Assembly: GCF_014648895.1 (NCBI RefSeq)
Contig: NZ_BMRZ01000004.1
Span: forward strand, 186,001-250,000
DNA length: 64,000 nt
Reading direction: 5' to 3'
From: Streptomyces tanashiensis
Lineage (GTDB): Bacteria; Actinomycetota; Actinomycetes; Streptomycetales; Streptomycetaceae
Of this stretch, positions 23,516 to 31,751 are shown piece by piece (the stretch's first letter is position 1; each line of letters begins with the position of its first letter). Position numbers and translations under genes: made by a program. The notes under the pieces were generated by a model that was not told where the DNA came from, made no database searches, and saw only the letters and a list, made by a program, of their open reading frames with translations.

Positions 23516-25015
23516 ATGACAGCGTTCGTGCTGGTGTCGGACACCTTCACCGGTGGCTGGGTGTGGGAGGAGACCGCCGCCCGGCTGCGCGCCGCGGGCG
23601 CGGAGGCGTACCCGGTGACCCTGACCGGGATGGGGGACCGCCGCGCCGAGGCCGGGCCCGGGACCGGCCTGGAGACCCACATCGAGGACCTGGTCGACGT
23701 CCTCGACGGGATCACGGCGACCGAGGTGGTCCTCGTCGGGCACGGATACGGCCTGTACCCGCTGTTCGGCGCCGCCGACCGGAGGGCCGGACGCGTCGCG
23801 CGGATCGTCTCCGTCGACACGGGACCTCCGGAGGACGGCGGGACGGCCGTCCGCGCCGTACCCGATCCGGAGGTCCGCGAGGCGCTCGCCGCGCGACCCG
23901 ACGCATGGGTCCCGCCGCCCGCGCCGGGCACCTGGTCGCGGTGGGGCAGCGTCGAGGGGATCCCCGCCGAGGCCCTCGCCCGGCTGGAGCACGAGGCCGC
24001 GCCCCAGCCGGCCGGCACGCTCACCGAACCGCTCCGCCTGACCGGCGCCGTGTCCGCCCTGTCCCTCACCGGGATCCTGTGCGCCGCCAACGGGCAGAGC
24101 ATCGCCATGGTCGAGATGGCCGTGGCGTCGGGCCCGCCCCAGTTCCGGGTGCTCACCGAGGACCGGTTCCGCTTCTTCGAACTCGCCACCGGACACTGGC
24201 CGATGCTCTCCGCACCCGGGGAACTGGCCGAGGTGCTGCTCCGCGCGGCCGCCGGCGAGGGCCACCGGGTGACCGCGCCCGAGCACGCGCACGAGCAGCC
24301 GTCCCACCTCCTGCCCTTCCTCATCGACGTGCCCGAGCGGCCGCGCGACCGCGTCGGACGGGTCGACCTCCACCTCCCGGACGCCGACGGACCCCGGCCC
24401 GCGGTGGTCTTCGTCCACGGCGGCCCGATCGAGCCCGACCGGACGCCCACCCCACGGGACATGCCGTTCTTCCTGGGATACGGCCGCTACGCGGCGGGCA
24501 TGGGCGTCGTCGGAGTCACCGTGGACCACCGGCTCCACGGCCTCGCCGACTACGCCCGCGCCGCCGCTGACATCGCCGAGGCCGTCGAGCTGGTCCGCGC
24601 CGATCCGCGCGTCGACGGGGACCGGATCGCCCTCTGGTTCTTCTCCACCGGCGGGCTCCTGGCGGCGGACTGGCTCGCCGCGCCCCCGCCGTGGCTGCGC
24701 TGCGTCGCGGCGAACTATCCCGCCCTGGCGCCGCTGCCCGGCTGGGAGTCGGTGGAGGCCCGCTTCCGCCCCGTCGCCACCGTGGGCACGGCGGACGGGC
24801 CGCCGGTCGTCCTGACCCGCGCCGGCCAGGAGCACCCGGTCTTCACGGCGACCGTCGAGGCGTTCCTGACGGCCGCGAAGGAACGCGGGGCCGACGTCGA
24901 GGTCGTGGACGCGCCGCTCGCCCACCACAGCTTCGAACTCGTCGATCCCACCGACGAGTCCCGGGCGGTCGTGGAACGGACGATGCGCGCGGTCCTCGCC
25001 CGGCTTGAGGCCTGA
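23516..25015 (+). CDS. Tandem alpha/beta-hydrolase fold protein, first domain lacking nucleophile Ser
   Basis: A 499-residue protein with two alpha/beta-hydrolase domains. The N-terminal one (about 1-245) resembles small esterases, but its nucleophile elbow reads GHGYG (75-79), so Gly77 replaces the Ser; a late His (GHWP, ~227) is kept. The C-terminal one (about 270-499) has an oxyanion HGGP (301-304), a nucleophile elbow with Ser377 (FFSTGG) and a His at ~471 (AHHSFEL), so it may be the only active one. The ATG at 23516 has GAGGAG upstream. It is controlled by a MerR-type promoter. Substrate unknown. Confidence 0.82.
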   Translation: MTAFVLVSDTFTGGWVWEETAARLRAAGAEAYPVTLTGMGDRRAEAGPGTGLETHIEDLVDVLDGITATEVVLVGHGYGLYPLFGAADRRAGRVARIVSVDTGPPEDGGTAVRAVPDPEVREALAARPDAWVPPPAPGTWSRWGSVEGIPAEALARLEHEAAPQPAGTLTEPLRLTGAVSALSLTGILCAANGQSIAMVEMAVASGPPQFRVLTEDRFRFFELATGHWPMLSAPGELAEVLLRAAAGEGHRVTAPEHAHEQPSHLLPFLIDVPERPRDRVGRVDLHLPDADGPRPAVVFVHGGPIEPDRTPTPRDMPFFLGYGRYAAGMGVVGVTVDHRLHGLADYARAAADIAEAVELVRADPRVDGDRIALWFFSTGGLLAADWLAAPPPWLRCVAANYPALAPLPGWESVEARFRPVATVGTADGPPVVLTRAGQEHPVFTATVEAFLTAAKERGADVEVVDAPLAHHSFELVDPTDESRAVVERTMRAVLARLEA

Positions 25016-25038
25016 ACCGCCGGGAGGGTCCGCCGCGT

Positions 25039-25072
25039 GGCCCGGGGAGGGCGGCGCGCCCCGCCCCGGGCC
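25039..25072 (+). terminator. Hairpin terminator after hydrolase gene
   Basis: Perfect 9-bp GGCCCGGGG / CCCCGGGCC stem with further inner GC pairing, 24 bp past the hydrolase stop. The rest of the gap to 25305 shows no gene. Confidence 0.55.
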
Positions 25073-25305
25073 GTACGGCCCCGACTACGAGAAGCGCGCC
25101 GCTCGGCGACGCCGCGCGGGCTCGTTCACGTCGGCGACCGTTCCGGCGCCGAGGCCGGGGGTGCGGTCCCAGTCGCGCAGCCGGTCCTGCCGTTCTCCTC
25201 CAGCGTCGGAATGCCGAGCAGTGGGATGGATCACCGGCCATCCCGAGACGGTACGGCGGTGGTGGCGGGCCCGACTCGTGACGAGCCCGTCACCACCCCC
25301 CCGGC

Positions 25306-26097
25306 TCACCGGTCGGCCGGGCGCCGACCGCGTCGGGGCACGGAATCCAGGAGGAGCCGGGTGTAGGGGTGTTCCGGTGCTTCCAGGACCCGCGCGGTCG
25401 GGCCCGTCTCCACGACCTGGCCGGATTTCAGCACCAGGACCTCGTCCGCGATGTGCCGGACCACCGCGAGGTCGTGGGTGACGAAGAGGTAGCCGATGCC
25501 CGACTCGCGGCGGATCGTGGCGAGCAGTTCGAGGATCTGGGCCTGGATCGACACGTCGAGCGCGGCGACCGCCTCGTCGAGGACGAGGACCCGGGGCTCC
25601 ACGGCGAGGGCCCGGGCGATCGCCACGCGCTGGCGCTGCCCGCCGGAGAGGCCCCGGGGGAGGGCCGAGGCCTCGCGCGCGCCGAGACCGACCTGGTCGA
25701 GGAGCTCGGCGACCCGGGTCCGGCGAGCGCCCTGGTCGAGGCCGGTGTGGAGCCGCAGGACCTCGTCGAGGCAGCCCGAGACGGTCACCCGGGGGTCGAG
25801 CGACAGATACGGGTCCTGGAAGACCATCTGGATCTCCCGGGCCCTGGCGAGCCGTTCGGCCCGGCCCCGGGGCCGCGTGGAGCGGTCCCGGCCGTCGAGG
25901 CGGACCGTGCCGCCGTCCGGGCGCTCCAGACCGACGAGCATCCGGACCGTGGTCGTCTTGCCGCTGCCGGACTCCCCGACGAGGGCGAGGGAGGATCCGG
26001 GCGCCAGCGCGAAGGACACGCCGTCCACCGCGGTGTGGTCCCCGTACCGCTTGCGCAGGCCCTCGACGACCAGGCCTTCCTCGGGTGCGACGGTCAC
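25306..26097 (-). CDS. Oligopeptide-type ABC transporter ATP-binding protein (OppF/DppF-like)
   Basis: Second ATPase of an Opp/Dpp-type importer, 263 residues. It has Walker A GESGSGKTT (about 40-48), Q-loop MVFQDPYLSLDPR, signature LSGGQRQRVAIARAL, Walker B VLVLDEAVAALD and switch LFVTHDLAVVRHIAD. The VLEAPEHPYTRLLLDSVP tail is typical of the family. In Walker B the usual DEP is DEA. The GTG at 26097 overlaps the upstream ATPase stop (GTGA). It is the last gene of the operon. Confidence 0.9.
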   Translation of the reverse strand: MTVAPEEGLVVEGLRKRYGDHTAVDGVSFALAPGSSLALVGESGSGKTTTVRMLVGLERPDGGTVRLDGRDRSTRPRGRAERLARAREIQMVFQDPYLSLDPRVTVSGCLDEVLRLHTGLDQGARRTRVAELLDQVGLGAREASALPRGLSGGQRQRVAIARALAVEPRVLVLDEAVAALDVSIQAQILELLATIRRESGIGYLFVTHDLAVVRHIADEVLVLKSGQVVETGPTARVLEAPEHPYTRLLLDSVPRRGRRPADR

Positions 26098-27104
26098 AGG
26101 GTGATCCCTTCTTCGGCACGGTGGCAGGCGGCGAGCCCCTCTCCGTGGCGGGCGAGCGCGGGCTTCTCCTCGGCGCAGCGCGGCAGCGCGTGGGCGCAGC
26201 GCGCGGCGAAGGAGCAGCCGGGCGGCGCCTCCGCGAGGGAGACGGGTCGGCCCGGGATGGGCCGGGGGGCCGGCGCGCCGGGTTCGATGCGCGGCGTGCA
26301 CGCGAGCAGGCCCGCCGTGTAGGGGTGCCGGGGCCGGTCGAACAGGTCGTCCGTGGACCGGGTCTCCACGATCCGGCCCGCGTACATGACGTACACCCGG
26401 TCGCAGATGGCCGCGGCCAGTTCGAGGTCGTGGGTGACGAACAGCATGCCCGTGCCCCGTTCGGCCCGCAGCCGGGCCAGCAGGGAGATGACCTCCGCCT
26501 GGGTGGTGACGTCGAGCGCGGTCGTCGGCTCGTCGGCGACCAGGAGGTCCGGCTCGCTCGCCAGGGCCGCCGCGATGACGACCCGCTGGAGCATGCCGCC
26601 GGAGAACTGGTGCGGATGGCGGCGCAGGGCGCCGCGCGGGTCGCGGATGCCGACCGCGTCGAGGAGTTCCTCGGCGCGGGCGGTCGCCTGGGCGGCGGGC
26701 GTCCCGGCCGCGCGCAGCCCCTCGGTGAGGAAGTCGCCCACCCGCCGCAGCGGGTTGACGGAGGCGCGCGGGTCCTGGAAGACCATCGACACCTGCCGGG
26801 CGCGCAGCCCGGTCAGCTCGGCGCGGTTCATCGCGAGGACGTCGCGCCCGGCGACCCGGACCTCTCCCTCGGTGCGTGCACCCGCGGGCAGCAGCCCGAG
26901 GACGCTGCGGCAGGCCACGGACTTGCCGGAGCCGGACTCGCCGACCAGGCCCACCGTCTCCCCGGGCCGCACGGTCAGGCTCACCCCGTCCAGGATCGGG
27001 CGGGCGGCCCGGTCACCGGCCAGGCGGACGCCGAGGCCCTCGATCTCCAGGACCGGCGCGGTCTTCGGAAGGCGTGCTCCCGGCACCGTACTCATCGTGT
27101 TCAC
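26094..27104 (-). CDS. Oligopeptide-type ABC transporter ATP-binding protein (OppD/DppD-like)
   Basis: First ATPase of the importer, 336 residues. It has Walker A GESGSGKSV, Q-loop MVFQDPRASVNPLRRV, signature FSGGMLQRVVIAAAL, Walker B LLVADEPTTALDV and switch His LFVTHDLELA. The C-terminal oligo-HPY extension has the Cys-containing GCSFAARCAHALPRCAEEKPAL segment, which binds an iron-sulfur cluster in some homologues. A GTG at 27104 overlaps the permease stop (GTGA); an ATG at 27095 is an alternative start. Confidence 0.9.
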   Translation of the reverse strand: MNTMSTVPGARLPKTAPVLEIEGLGVRLAGDRAARPILDGVSLTVRPGETVGLVGESGSGKSVACRSVLGLLPAGARTEGEVRVAGRDVLAMNRAELTGLRARQVSMVFQDPRASVNPLRRVGDFLTEGLRAAGTPAAQATARAEELLDAVGIRDPRGALRRHPHQFSGGMLQRVVIAAALASEPDLLVADEPTTALDVTTQAEVISLLARLRAERGTGMLFVTHDLELAAAICDRVYVMYAGRIVETRSTDDLFDRPRHPYTAGLLACTPRIEPGAPAPRPIPGRPVSLAEAPPGCSFAARCAHALPRCAEEKPALARHGEGLAACHRAEEGITL

Positions 27105-27970
27105 CGTTCCCGCTTCGCGATCCGGTCGGCGAGTCCCTCGCCGACGATGCCGAACGCCACCACGGCGAGCACGATGCACGCGGAGGGCGCGAGGGCCGGC
27201 AGCATCGCCCCCTGCAGGACGGCCGCCTGCCCCTCGTTGATCATGGCGCCCCAGTCGGCGGCCGGCGGCTGCACCCCGAAGCCGAGGAAGGACAGCGCCG
27301 CCAGGTCCATCAGGGCGTACCCGAAGTTCATCGCGGACTGCGCGAAGACCGTCGGCGCGATGTTGGGCAGCAGATGGCGCACGCAGACCGTCCAGCCGGA
27401 CCAGCCCTGCACCCGGTAGGCCTCGATGTACGGCCGGGCCTTCTCCTGGCGGGCGATGCCCCGGACGAGCCGGCCCACGTACGGGGTGTAGGCGACCGAC
27501 ATGGCGATCACGGGCGCCGTCAGACCCGAGCCGACGACCGACACGAGCAGGATCGCGAGCAGCAGGCCCGGGATCGCGAAGACGAGGTCCATGGAACGGG
27601 AGAGCATCGTGTCCACCCAGCCGCCGCGCCAGGCCGCCACCACACCGAGCAGGGTGCCGAGCAGGGTGGAGACGCCGACGACGAGCAGCGGCCCGAGGAG
27701 CCCGGTGCGGGCGCCGTGGAGCAGCCGGGACAGGATGTCCCGGCCCGACTGGTCCGTGCCGAGCAGATGGTCGCCGGTGGTGCCGACGAGACTCGCCGAC
27801 AGGTCGAGCGCCTCGGGGTCGTACGGGGCGAGGACGGGCGCCAGCAGGGCGACCAGGACGAGCAGGGCGAGCACCGCGACCGAGACCGCGAAGAGCGGTC
27901 CCTGGCCGAAGAGGCGCAGGACGCGCAGCCCCGGCCTGCGGTACGGCGGCGCGGAGGTGGTGGAGGTCAT
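27101..27970 (-). CDS. Oligopeptide-type ABC transporter permease (OppC/DppC-like)
   Basis: Second membrane subunit, 289 residues. The N-terminal OppC segment (FGQGPLFAVSVAVLALLVLVALLAPVLAPYDPEALD) contains the first helix, followed by HLLGTDQSGRDILSRLLHGARTGL, a hallmark of OppC/DppC. The EAA loop is YIEAYRVQGWSGWTVCVRHLLPNIAPTV. About six predicted membrane helices. ATGA overlap with the upstream permease, and its stop overlaps the GTG chosen for the downstream ATPase. Confidence 0.92.
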   Translation of the reverse strand: MTSTTSAPPYRRPGLRVLRLFGQGPLFAVSVAVLALLVLVALLAPVLAPYDPEALDLSASLVGTTGDHLLGTDQSGRDILSRLLHGARTGLLGPLLVVGVSTLLGTLLGVVAAWRGGWVDTMLSRSMDLVFAIPGLLLAILLVSVVGSGLTAPVIAMSVAYTPYVGRLVRGIARQEKARPYIEAYRVQGWSGWTVCVRHLLPNIAPTVFAQSAMNFGYALMDLAALSFLGFGVQPPAADWGAMINEGQAAVLQGAMLPALAPSACIVLAVVAFGIVGEGLADRIAKRER

Positions 27971-28920
27971 GAGGAGCCTTCCCCGAGGGAGAGACGGGGG
28001 TCGATGAGCGGGGCGAGGAGGTCGACGACGAGGTTGACGAGGACGAAGGCCGCCACGCTGAGCAGGGTGATCGCCTGCACGACGGCGAAGTCCTTCGCGG
28101 TGACCGACTGCACGAGCAGCGAGCCGAGCCCCGGGACGTCGAAGGCGGTCTCGACGATCGAGGTGGAGATGAGGAGGCCCGCGAGCATGGTGCCGCCGAC
28201 GGTGACGACGGGACCGAGCGCGTTGCGCAGCACGTGGCGGCGGACCACGGACCGGCCGGCGACGCCCCGGGCCCGCGCCACCTCGACGTGCTCGCGCCCC
28301 AGTTCGTCGAGCATGGCCGAGCGGGTCACCCGGGCGAGGAGTCCCGCGAAGGACAGCGCCAGGGCGAAGGCCGGCAGGGTCAGCTGGTGGAGCCGGTCGG
28401 AGAGGCCCGCCGGGGTGCCGCCGCCCGGTCCCGGGAACCAGCCGAGCTGGACGGAGAAGAGCGAGACGAGCGCGATGGCCGTCACGAACGAGGGCGTGGC
28501 GGTGGCGACTCCGGTGCCGATGAGCACCACCCGGTCCGGAAGGCCGGGGCGCAGCGCGCCGAGGATGCCGGCCGCGACCCCGAGGACCGCGACGAGCACC
28601 GCGGCGTAGCCGACGAGCAGGGCGGTGCCGGGCAGCCGGGAGCCGATGAGGGCGGCCACGTCCTGGTGGTACTGGGCCGAGCGGCCGAAGTCGCCGCTCA
28701 GGACGCCGCCGAGCCACTTCGCGTACTGCGTGACCAGCGGGTCGTCGAGGTGGTGCTCCGCCCGCAGGGCCGCCACGGCCGCGGGGGTCGCGGGGCGGCC
28801 GTGCAGGAGGAACGACACCGGGTCGCCGGGGGCCAGATGGACGGAGCCGAAGACCACGAGGGAGGTCACGAACAGCACCGCCGCCAGGCCGAGGAGCCGT
28901 CCGACGAGATAGCGCGTCAT
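27967..28920 (-). CDS. Oligopeptide-type ABC transporter permease (OppB/DppB-like)
   Basis: First membrane subunit, 317 residues with six predicted helices. The start MTRYLVGRLLGLAAVLFVTSLVVFGSVHLAPGDPVSFLL, the LVTQYAKWLGGVLSGDFGRSAQ segment and the EAA loop HVEVARARGVAGRSVVRRHVLRNALGPVV are typical of OppB/DppB. ATGA overlaps join it to the binding-protein gene before it and the second permease after it. Confidence 0.92.
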   Translation of the reverse strand: MTRYLVGRLLGLAAVLFVTSLVVFGSVHLAPGDPVSFLLHGRPATPAAVAALRAEHHLDDPLVTQYAKWLGGVLSGDFGRSAQYHQDVAALIGSRLPGTALLVGYAAVLVAVLGVAAGILGALRPGLPDRVVLIGTGVATATPSFVTAIALVSLFSVQLGWFPGPGGGTPAGLSDRLHQLTLPAFALALSFAGLLARVTRSAMLDELGREHVEVARARGVAGRSVVRRHVLRNALGPVVTVGGTMLAGLLISTSIVETAFDVPGLGSLLVQSVTAKDFAVVQAITLLSVAAFVLVNLVVDLLAPLIDPRLSLGEGSS

Positions 28921-30554
28921 CGCTGGGAGGCCCCGATCGTCGCGGCCCACGGGAAGTAGAGCTGGGAGATGCCGGTGGGGGCGCCGGTGATCCGCTTGCC
29001 GAGGAAGACCGAGTAGGGCGCCTCGTACACGGGGATGATCGGCAGCTCGTCCATCGCGATCTTCTGGAGCTTCGCGGTGAGTTCGGCGCGCTTGGCGGGA
29101 TCGGGCTCGGAGTTGGCCCGGTCGAAGGCGACGTCGTACTCGGCGTTGGACCAGCGGCCGTAGTTCCCGAAGTCGCCGGTGCGCAGGTACTGGTAGAACT
29201 CCAGCGGGTCGGGCGTGTTGTCGTAGCCGTTGGTGATGACCAGGTCGAGGCCCTCGCGGGCGTCCGGGTCGACGAAGATGCTGCTGTACGCGTCGGGGGA
29301 GACGGGCTTCAGCTTGACGTCGAGCCCGATCCGGCGGCCGGCGTCCTGGACGGCGTTGGCGACCACGCTGATCTCCGGTGCGAGCGAGCTGGTGACGATG
29401 GTGATCGTCCGGCCGGTCGCGTGGGCCTCCTGGACGAGCTTCTTCGCGGCCGCGACGTCGTACACCGGCTCGGGCTGCGTGTCGAAGAGCTCCGCGGTCT
29501 TCTCCGGGGCCAGCGCCCAGGCTCCGCGCGCGGCGGGGGCCTTGGCGGGGACGCCGACGCCGCCGGCCGCGGCCTTGATGATGTTCTTCCGGTCGAGGGC
29601 CATCGACAGGGCCTGGCGGACCTTGAGGTTGCCGAGCGGTCCGTGGAAGTCGAGGACCGCGAGGTCGGCGGCGGCCGTGTTGGGGCCGAAGAGGAGCGTG
29701 CCCTTGCCGCTGGAGCGCAGCTGGGCGAAGGAGGACGACGGGACCAGGTAGCCGCCGTCGGCGGCGCCGGAGAGGAGCGCGTTGGAGCGGGCCGCGGCGT
29801 CCTCGACGAAGGTGAACTTCACCTTCTCGGACTTGGGGGCGAGCGTCTTGTCCCAGTAGCCGGTGTGCTTCTTGAGGGTGATGCTGTCGCCCTGGGCCCA
29901 GGAGTCGAGGGCGTACGGGCCGGTGCAGTTCAGCCGGCCCTTCGGGGTGCCGTAGTCCTTGCCCTCCTTCGTCAGCGAGGCCGCGCTGACGACGGTGCCG
30001 GGGGAGGCGGCCATCAGCTCGTGGAAGAGGACGTCGGCCTTGCCGAGGCGGATCGTCACCTCCAGGGGGCCGGACTTCTCGATGGAGTCGACGGTCTTGA
30101 AGGAGGAGCCCCAGGGGGAGCCGGTCTTCGGGTCCATCTGGCGCTTGAGCGAGGCGACCACGTCGTCGGCGGTCATGGTGGTGCCGTCGTGGAACTTCAC
30201 CCCGGGGCGCAGGGTGTAGACGAGGGTGCGCGGGTCGGGCTGCGACCACTTCACGGCGAGACCGGGCACGATCTTCATGTCGGGGGTGACCCGCAGCAGC
30301 TGCTCGCACACGTTGGCGAGGACGGTGTTCGGCGGGTAGTCGTACGCGAGGGCGTAGTCGAGCGTGTACGGCTCGGCGTACAGCGACCAGGTGAAGGAGT
30401 CCAGCGGGCCCTGCGCGGGCGGTGAGGTCGGGCTGACCTTGAAGTTCGTGCCGCCGCCGGCCGCGGGCGGCTTGGTGGCGCCGGAACAGGCGCCGGTGGT
30501 GGCCGCGAGTGCGGCGGTACAGGCGAGAAGCGCGATGGCTCTGGGCATGCGCAT
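28917..30554 (-). CDS. Oligopeptide-type ABC transporter substrate-binding lipoprotein
   Basis: Extracytoplasmic binding protein of the SBP_bac_5 family, 545 residues. A signal peptide is followed by a lipobox-like TGAC (Cys near 23) and a Pro/Ser-rich linker. Family segments include PNTVLANVCEQLLRVTPDMKIVPGLAVKWSQPDPRTLVYTLRPGVKFHDGTTMTADDVVASLKR and VRQALSMALDRKNII. It is the first gene of the operon, divergent from a LacI regulator with two operators between. A LacI partner is unusual for a true peptide importer and points to an oligosaccharide or glycoside. The ATG at 30554 has GGGG upstream; the ATG at 30548 is possible. Confidence 0.9.
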   Translation of the reverse strand: MRMPRAIALLACTAALAATTGACSGATKPPAAGGGTNFKVSPTSPPAQGPLDSFTWSLYAEPYTLDYALAYDYPPNTVLANVCEQLLRVTPDMKIVPGLAVKWSQPDPRTLVYTLRPGVKFHDGTTMTADDVVASLKRQMDPKTGSPWGSSFKTVDSIEKSGPLEVTIRLGKADVLFHELMAASPGTVVSAASLTKEGKDYGTPKGRLNCTGPYALDSWAQGDSITLKKHTGYWDKTLAPKSEKVKFTFVEDAAARSNALLSGAADGGYLVPSSSFAQLRSSGKGTLLFGPNTAAADLAVLDFHGPLGNLKVRQALSMALDRKNIIKAAAGGVGVPAKAPAARGAWALAPEKTAELFDTQPEPVYDVAAAKKLVQEAHATGRTITIVTSSLAPEISVVANAVQDAGRRIGLDVKLKPVSPDAYSSIFVDPDAREGLDLVITNGYDNTPDPLEFYQYLRTGDFGNYGRWSNAEYDVAFDRANSEPDPAKRAELTAKLQKIAMDELPIIPVYEAPYSVFLGKRITGAPTGISQLYFPWAATIGASQR

Positions 30555-30610
30555 GGGACCCACCCCTTTACGGGTGTAGTGACGGGCTCGGGGGGATGGA
30601 GCGAGTATTG

Positions 30611-30630
30611 GTGCGGGAACGTTCCCGCAC
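30611..30630. promoter_or_regulatory. LacI operator 1 (perfect palindrome)
   Basis: GTGCGGGAACGTTCCCGCAC, a 20-bp perfect palindrome with the central CG typical of LacI/GalR operators. It lies between the importer operon and the LacI gene, 57 bp from the binding-protein start. Confidence 0.8.
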
Positions 30631-30637
30631 AAGACTT

Positions 30638-30655
30638 TGCGGGAACGGTTTTGCA
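30638..30655. promoter_or_regulatory. LacI operator 2 (imperfect)
   Basis: TGCGGGAACGGTTTTGCA, an 18-bp imperfect copy of operator 1, with centres 26 bp apart. It is nearer the LacI gene and may mediate autoregulation. Confidence 0.65.
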
Positions 30656-30683
30656 GAGCTCACGAGGGTGGCAGCATCACCCC

Positions 30684-31745
30684 ATGACCGAAGCTTCACG
30701 GCACGGCGGACAGCCCTCGCCGCCCCTTCCGCGCGTCCGCCTCGTCGACGTGGCCCGCGAGGCGGGCCTGTCCAAGACGACCGTCTCGGCGGCGCTCAAC
30801 GGCACCGGCAGGCTCTCCCCCGAGGTGCGGGAGAAGGCCCGTGAGACCGCGCGCAGAATGGGCTACCGGCCCAACGCCACCGCGCGCCATCTGCGCGCGG
30901 GACGGGCCCGGCTGATCGGATACGTGGTCGGCGAGTTCGCCGCCACTCCCTGGACCACCTTTCTCGAGTCGCCGTACTTCGCCCGGCTGACCGGCGCCAC
31001 CGCGGCCACCGCCCTGCGCCGCGGCTACGCCGTGGTGCTGCTGCCCGCCGGCTCCCTGCAGAGCGAGTGGGCCGACCTGTCCCTCGACGCCGTGGTCGTC
31101 GCCGACCCCGTCGCCGACGACCCGGTCGTCGAAGGCCTCCTCGCCGCCGGCGTCCCCGTCTTCACGGACCGTTCCGTCGAGGGACTGCCCGGGGCCTACT
31201 GGGTGGACGTCGACGCGGGCGGCGCCGTCCGCGAGGCCCTCGACCACCTGCGGGAGCACGGGGCCCGCAGGCCCGTCCTCGTGGTCCCGGACAGCACCAC
31301 CCGCTTCCACACCGAGGTGTTCGCCGCCCACCGGGAGTGGTGCGCCGCCCACGACCTGCCGGAACGGGTGGTACGCGTCGGGGAACCCGGCAACGGACCG
31401 GTGGTGCGCGGCGTCGAGACCGCCCTGACCCCGGAAGGCCGGGACCGCCCGGACGCCCTCCTCGTCGTGGCCGAGGCGAGCCCGCCCCTCGTCCTGGAGG
31501 CGGCGCGCCGCCTCGGGTACGAGGTCCCGGACGACCTGCTGGTCGTCCTGGTCAGCGAGGACGCCACGGCCCTGCACACCGAGCCGCCGGTGACCACGCT
31601 GAGCCTGCGGCCCGAGGCGGTCGCGGAGGCCGGCGTCGAGCACCTCGTCGAGGTCCTGGAGCACGGCCGCCGGGAGCCCGCCGGGACACTCGTACCGACG
31701 CGTCTCGACGTGCGGGCCTCTTCGGTGAGGCGGCCTCCTGCGTAG
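30684..31745 (+). CDS. LacI-family transcriptional regulator
   Basis: A 353-residue repressor. The N-terminal LacI helix-turn-helix (VRLVDVAREAGLSKTTVSAALNGTGRLSPEVREKARETARRMGYRPNATARHLRAGR, about 18-74) includes the hinge helix. The rest is a periplasmic-binding-protein-like effector domain (about 78-345) ending in DVRASSVRRPPA. It is divergent from the importer operon, with two operators in between. The ATG at 30684 has only a distant GAGGG as a ribosome site. The gene ends 6 bp from the converging amidohydrolase stop. Confidence 0.9.
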   Translation: MTEASRHGGQPSPPLPRVRLVDVAREAGLSKTTVSAALNGTGRLSPEVREKARETARRMGYRPNATARHLRAGRARLIGYVVGEFAATPWTTFLESPYFARLTGATAATALRRGYAVVLLPAGSLQSEWADLSLDAVVVADPVADDPVVEGLLAAGVPVFTDRSVEGLPGAYWVDVDAGGAVREALDHLREHGARRPVLVVPDSTTRFHTEVFAAHREWCAAHDLPERVVRVGEPGNGPVVRGVETALTPEGRDRPDALLVVAEASPPLVLEAARRLGYEVPDDLLVVLVSEDATALHTEPPVTTLSLRPEAVAEAGVEHLVEVLEHGRREPAGTLVPTRLDVRASSVRRPPA

Positions 31746-31751
31746 CGCCGG

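Noticed and set aside
25260..25300. Possible hairpin (CTCGTGACGAG) as terminator of the Opp-type operon
   Set aside because: Only a 4-bp perfect core with poorly matched flanks; not strong enough to list.
25085..25305. Possible extra coding sequence in the gap after the hydrolase terminator
   Set aside because: Frames here are Arg/Pro-rich, have no ribosome site and run into other genes out of frame.
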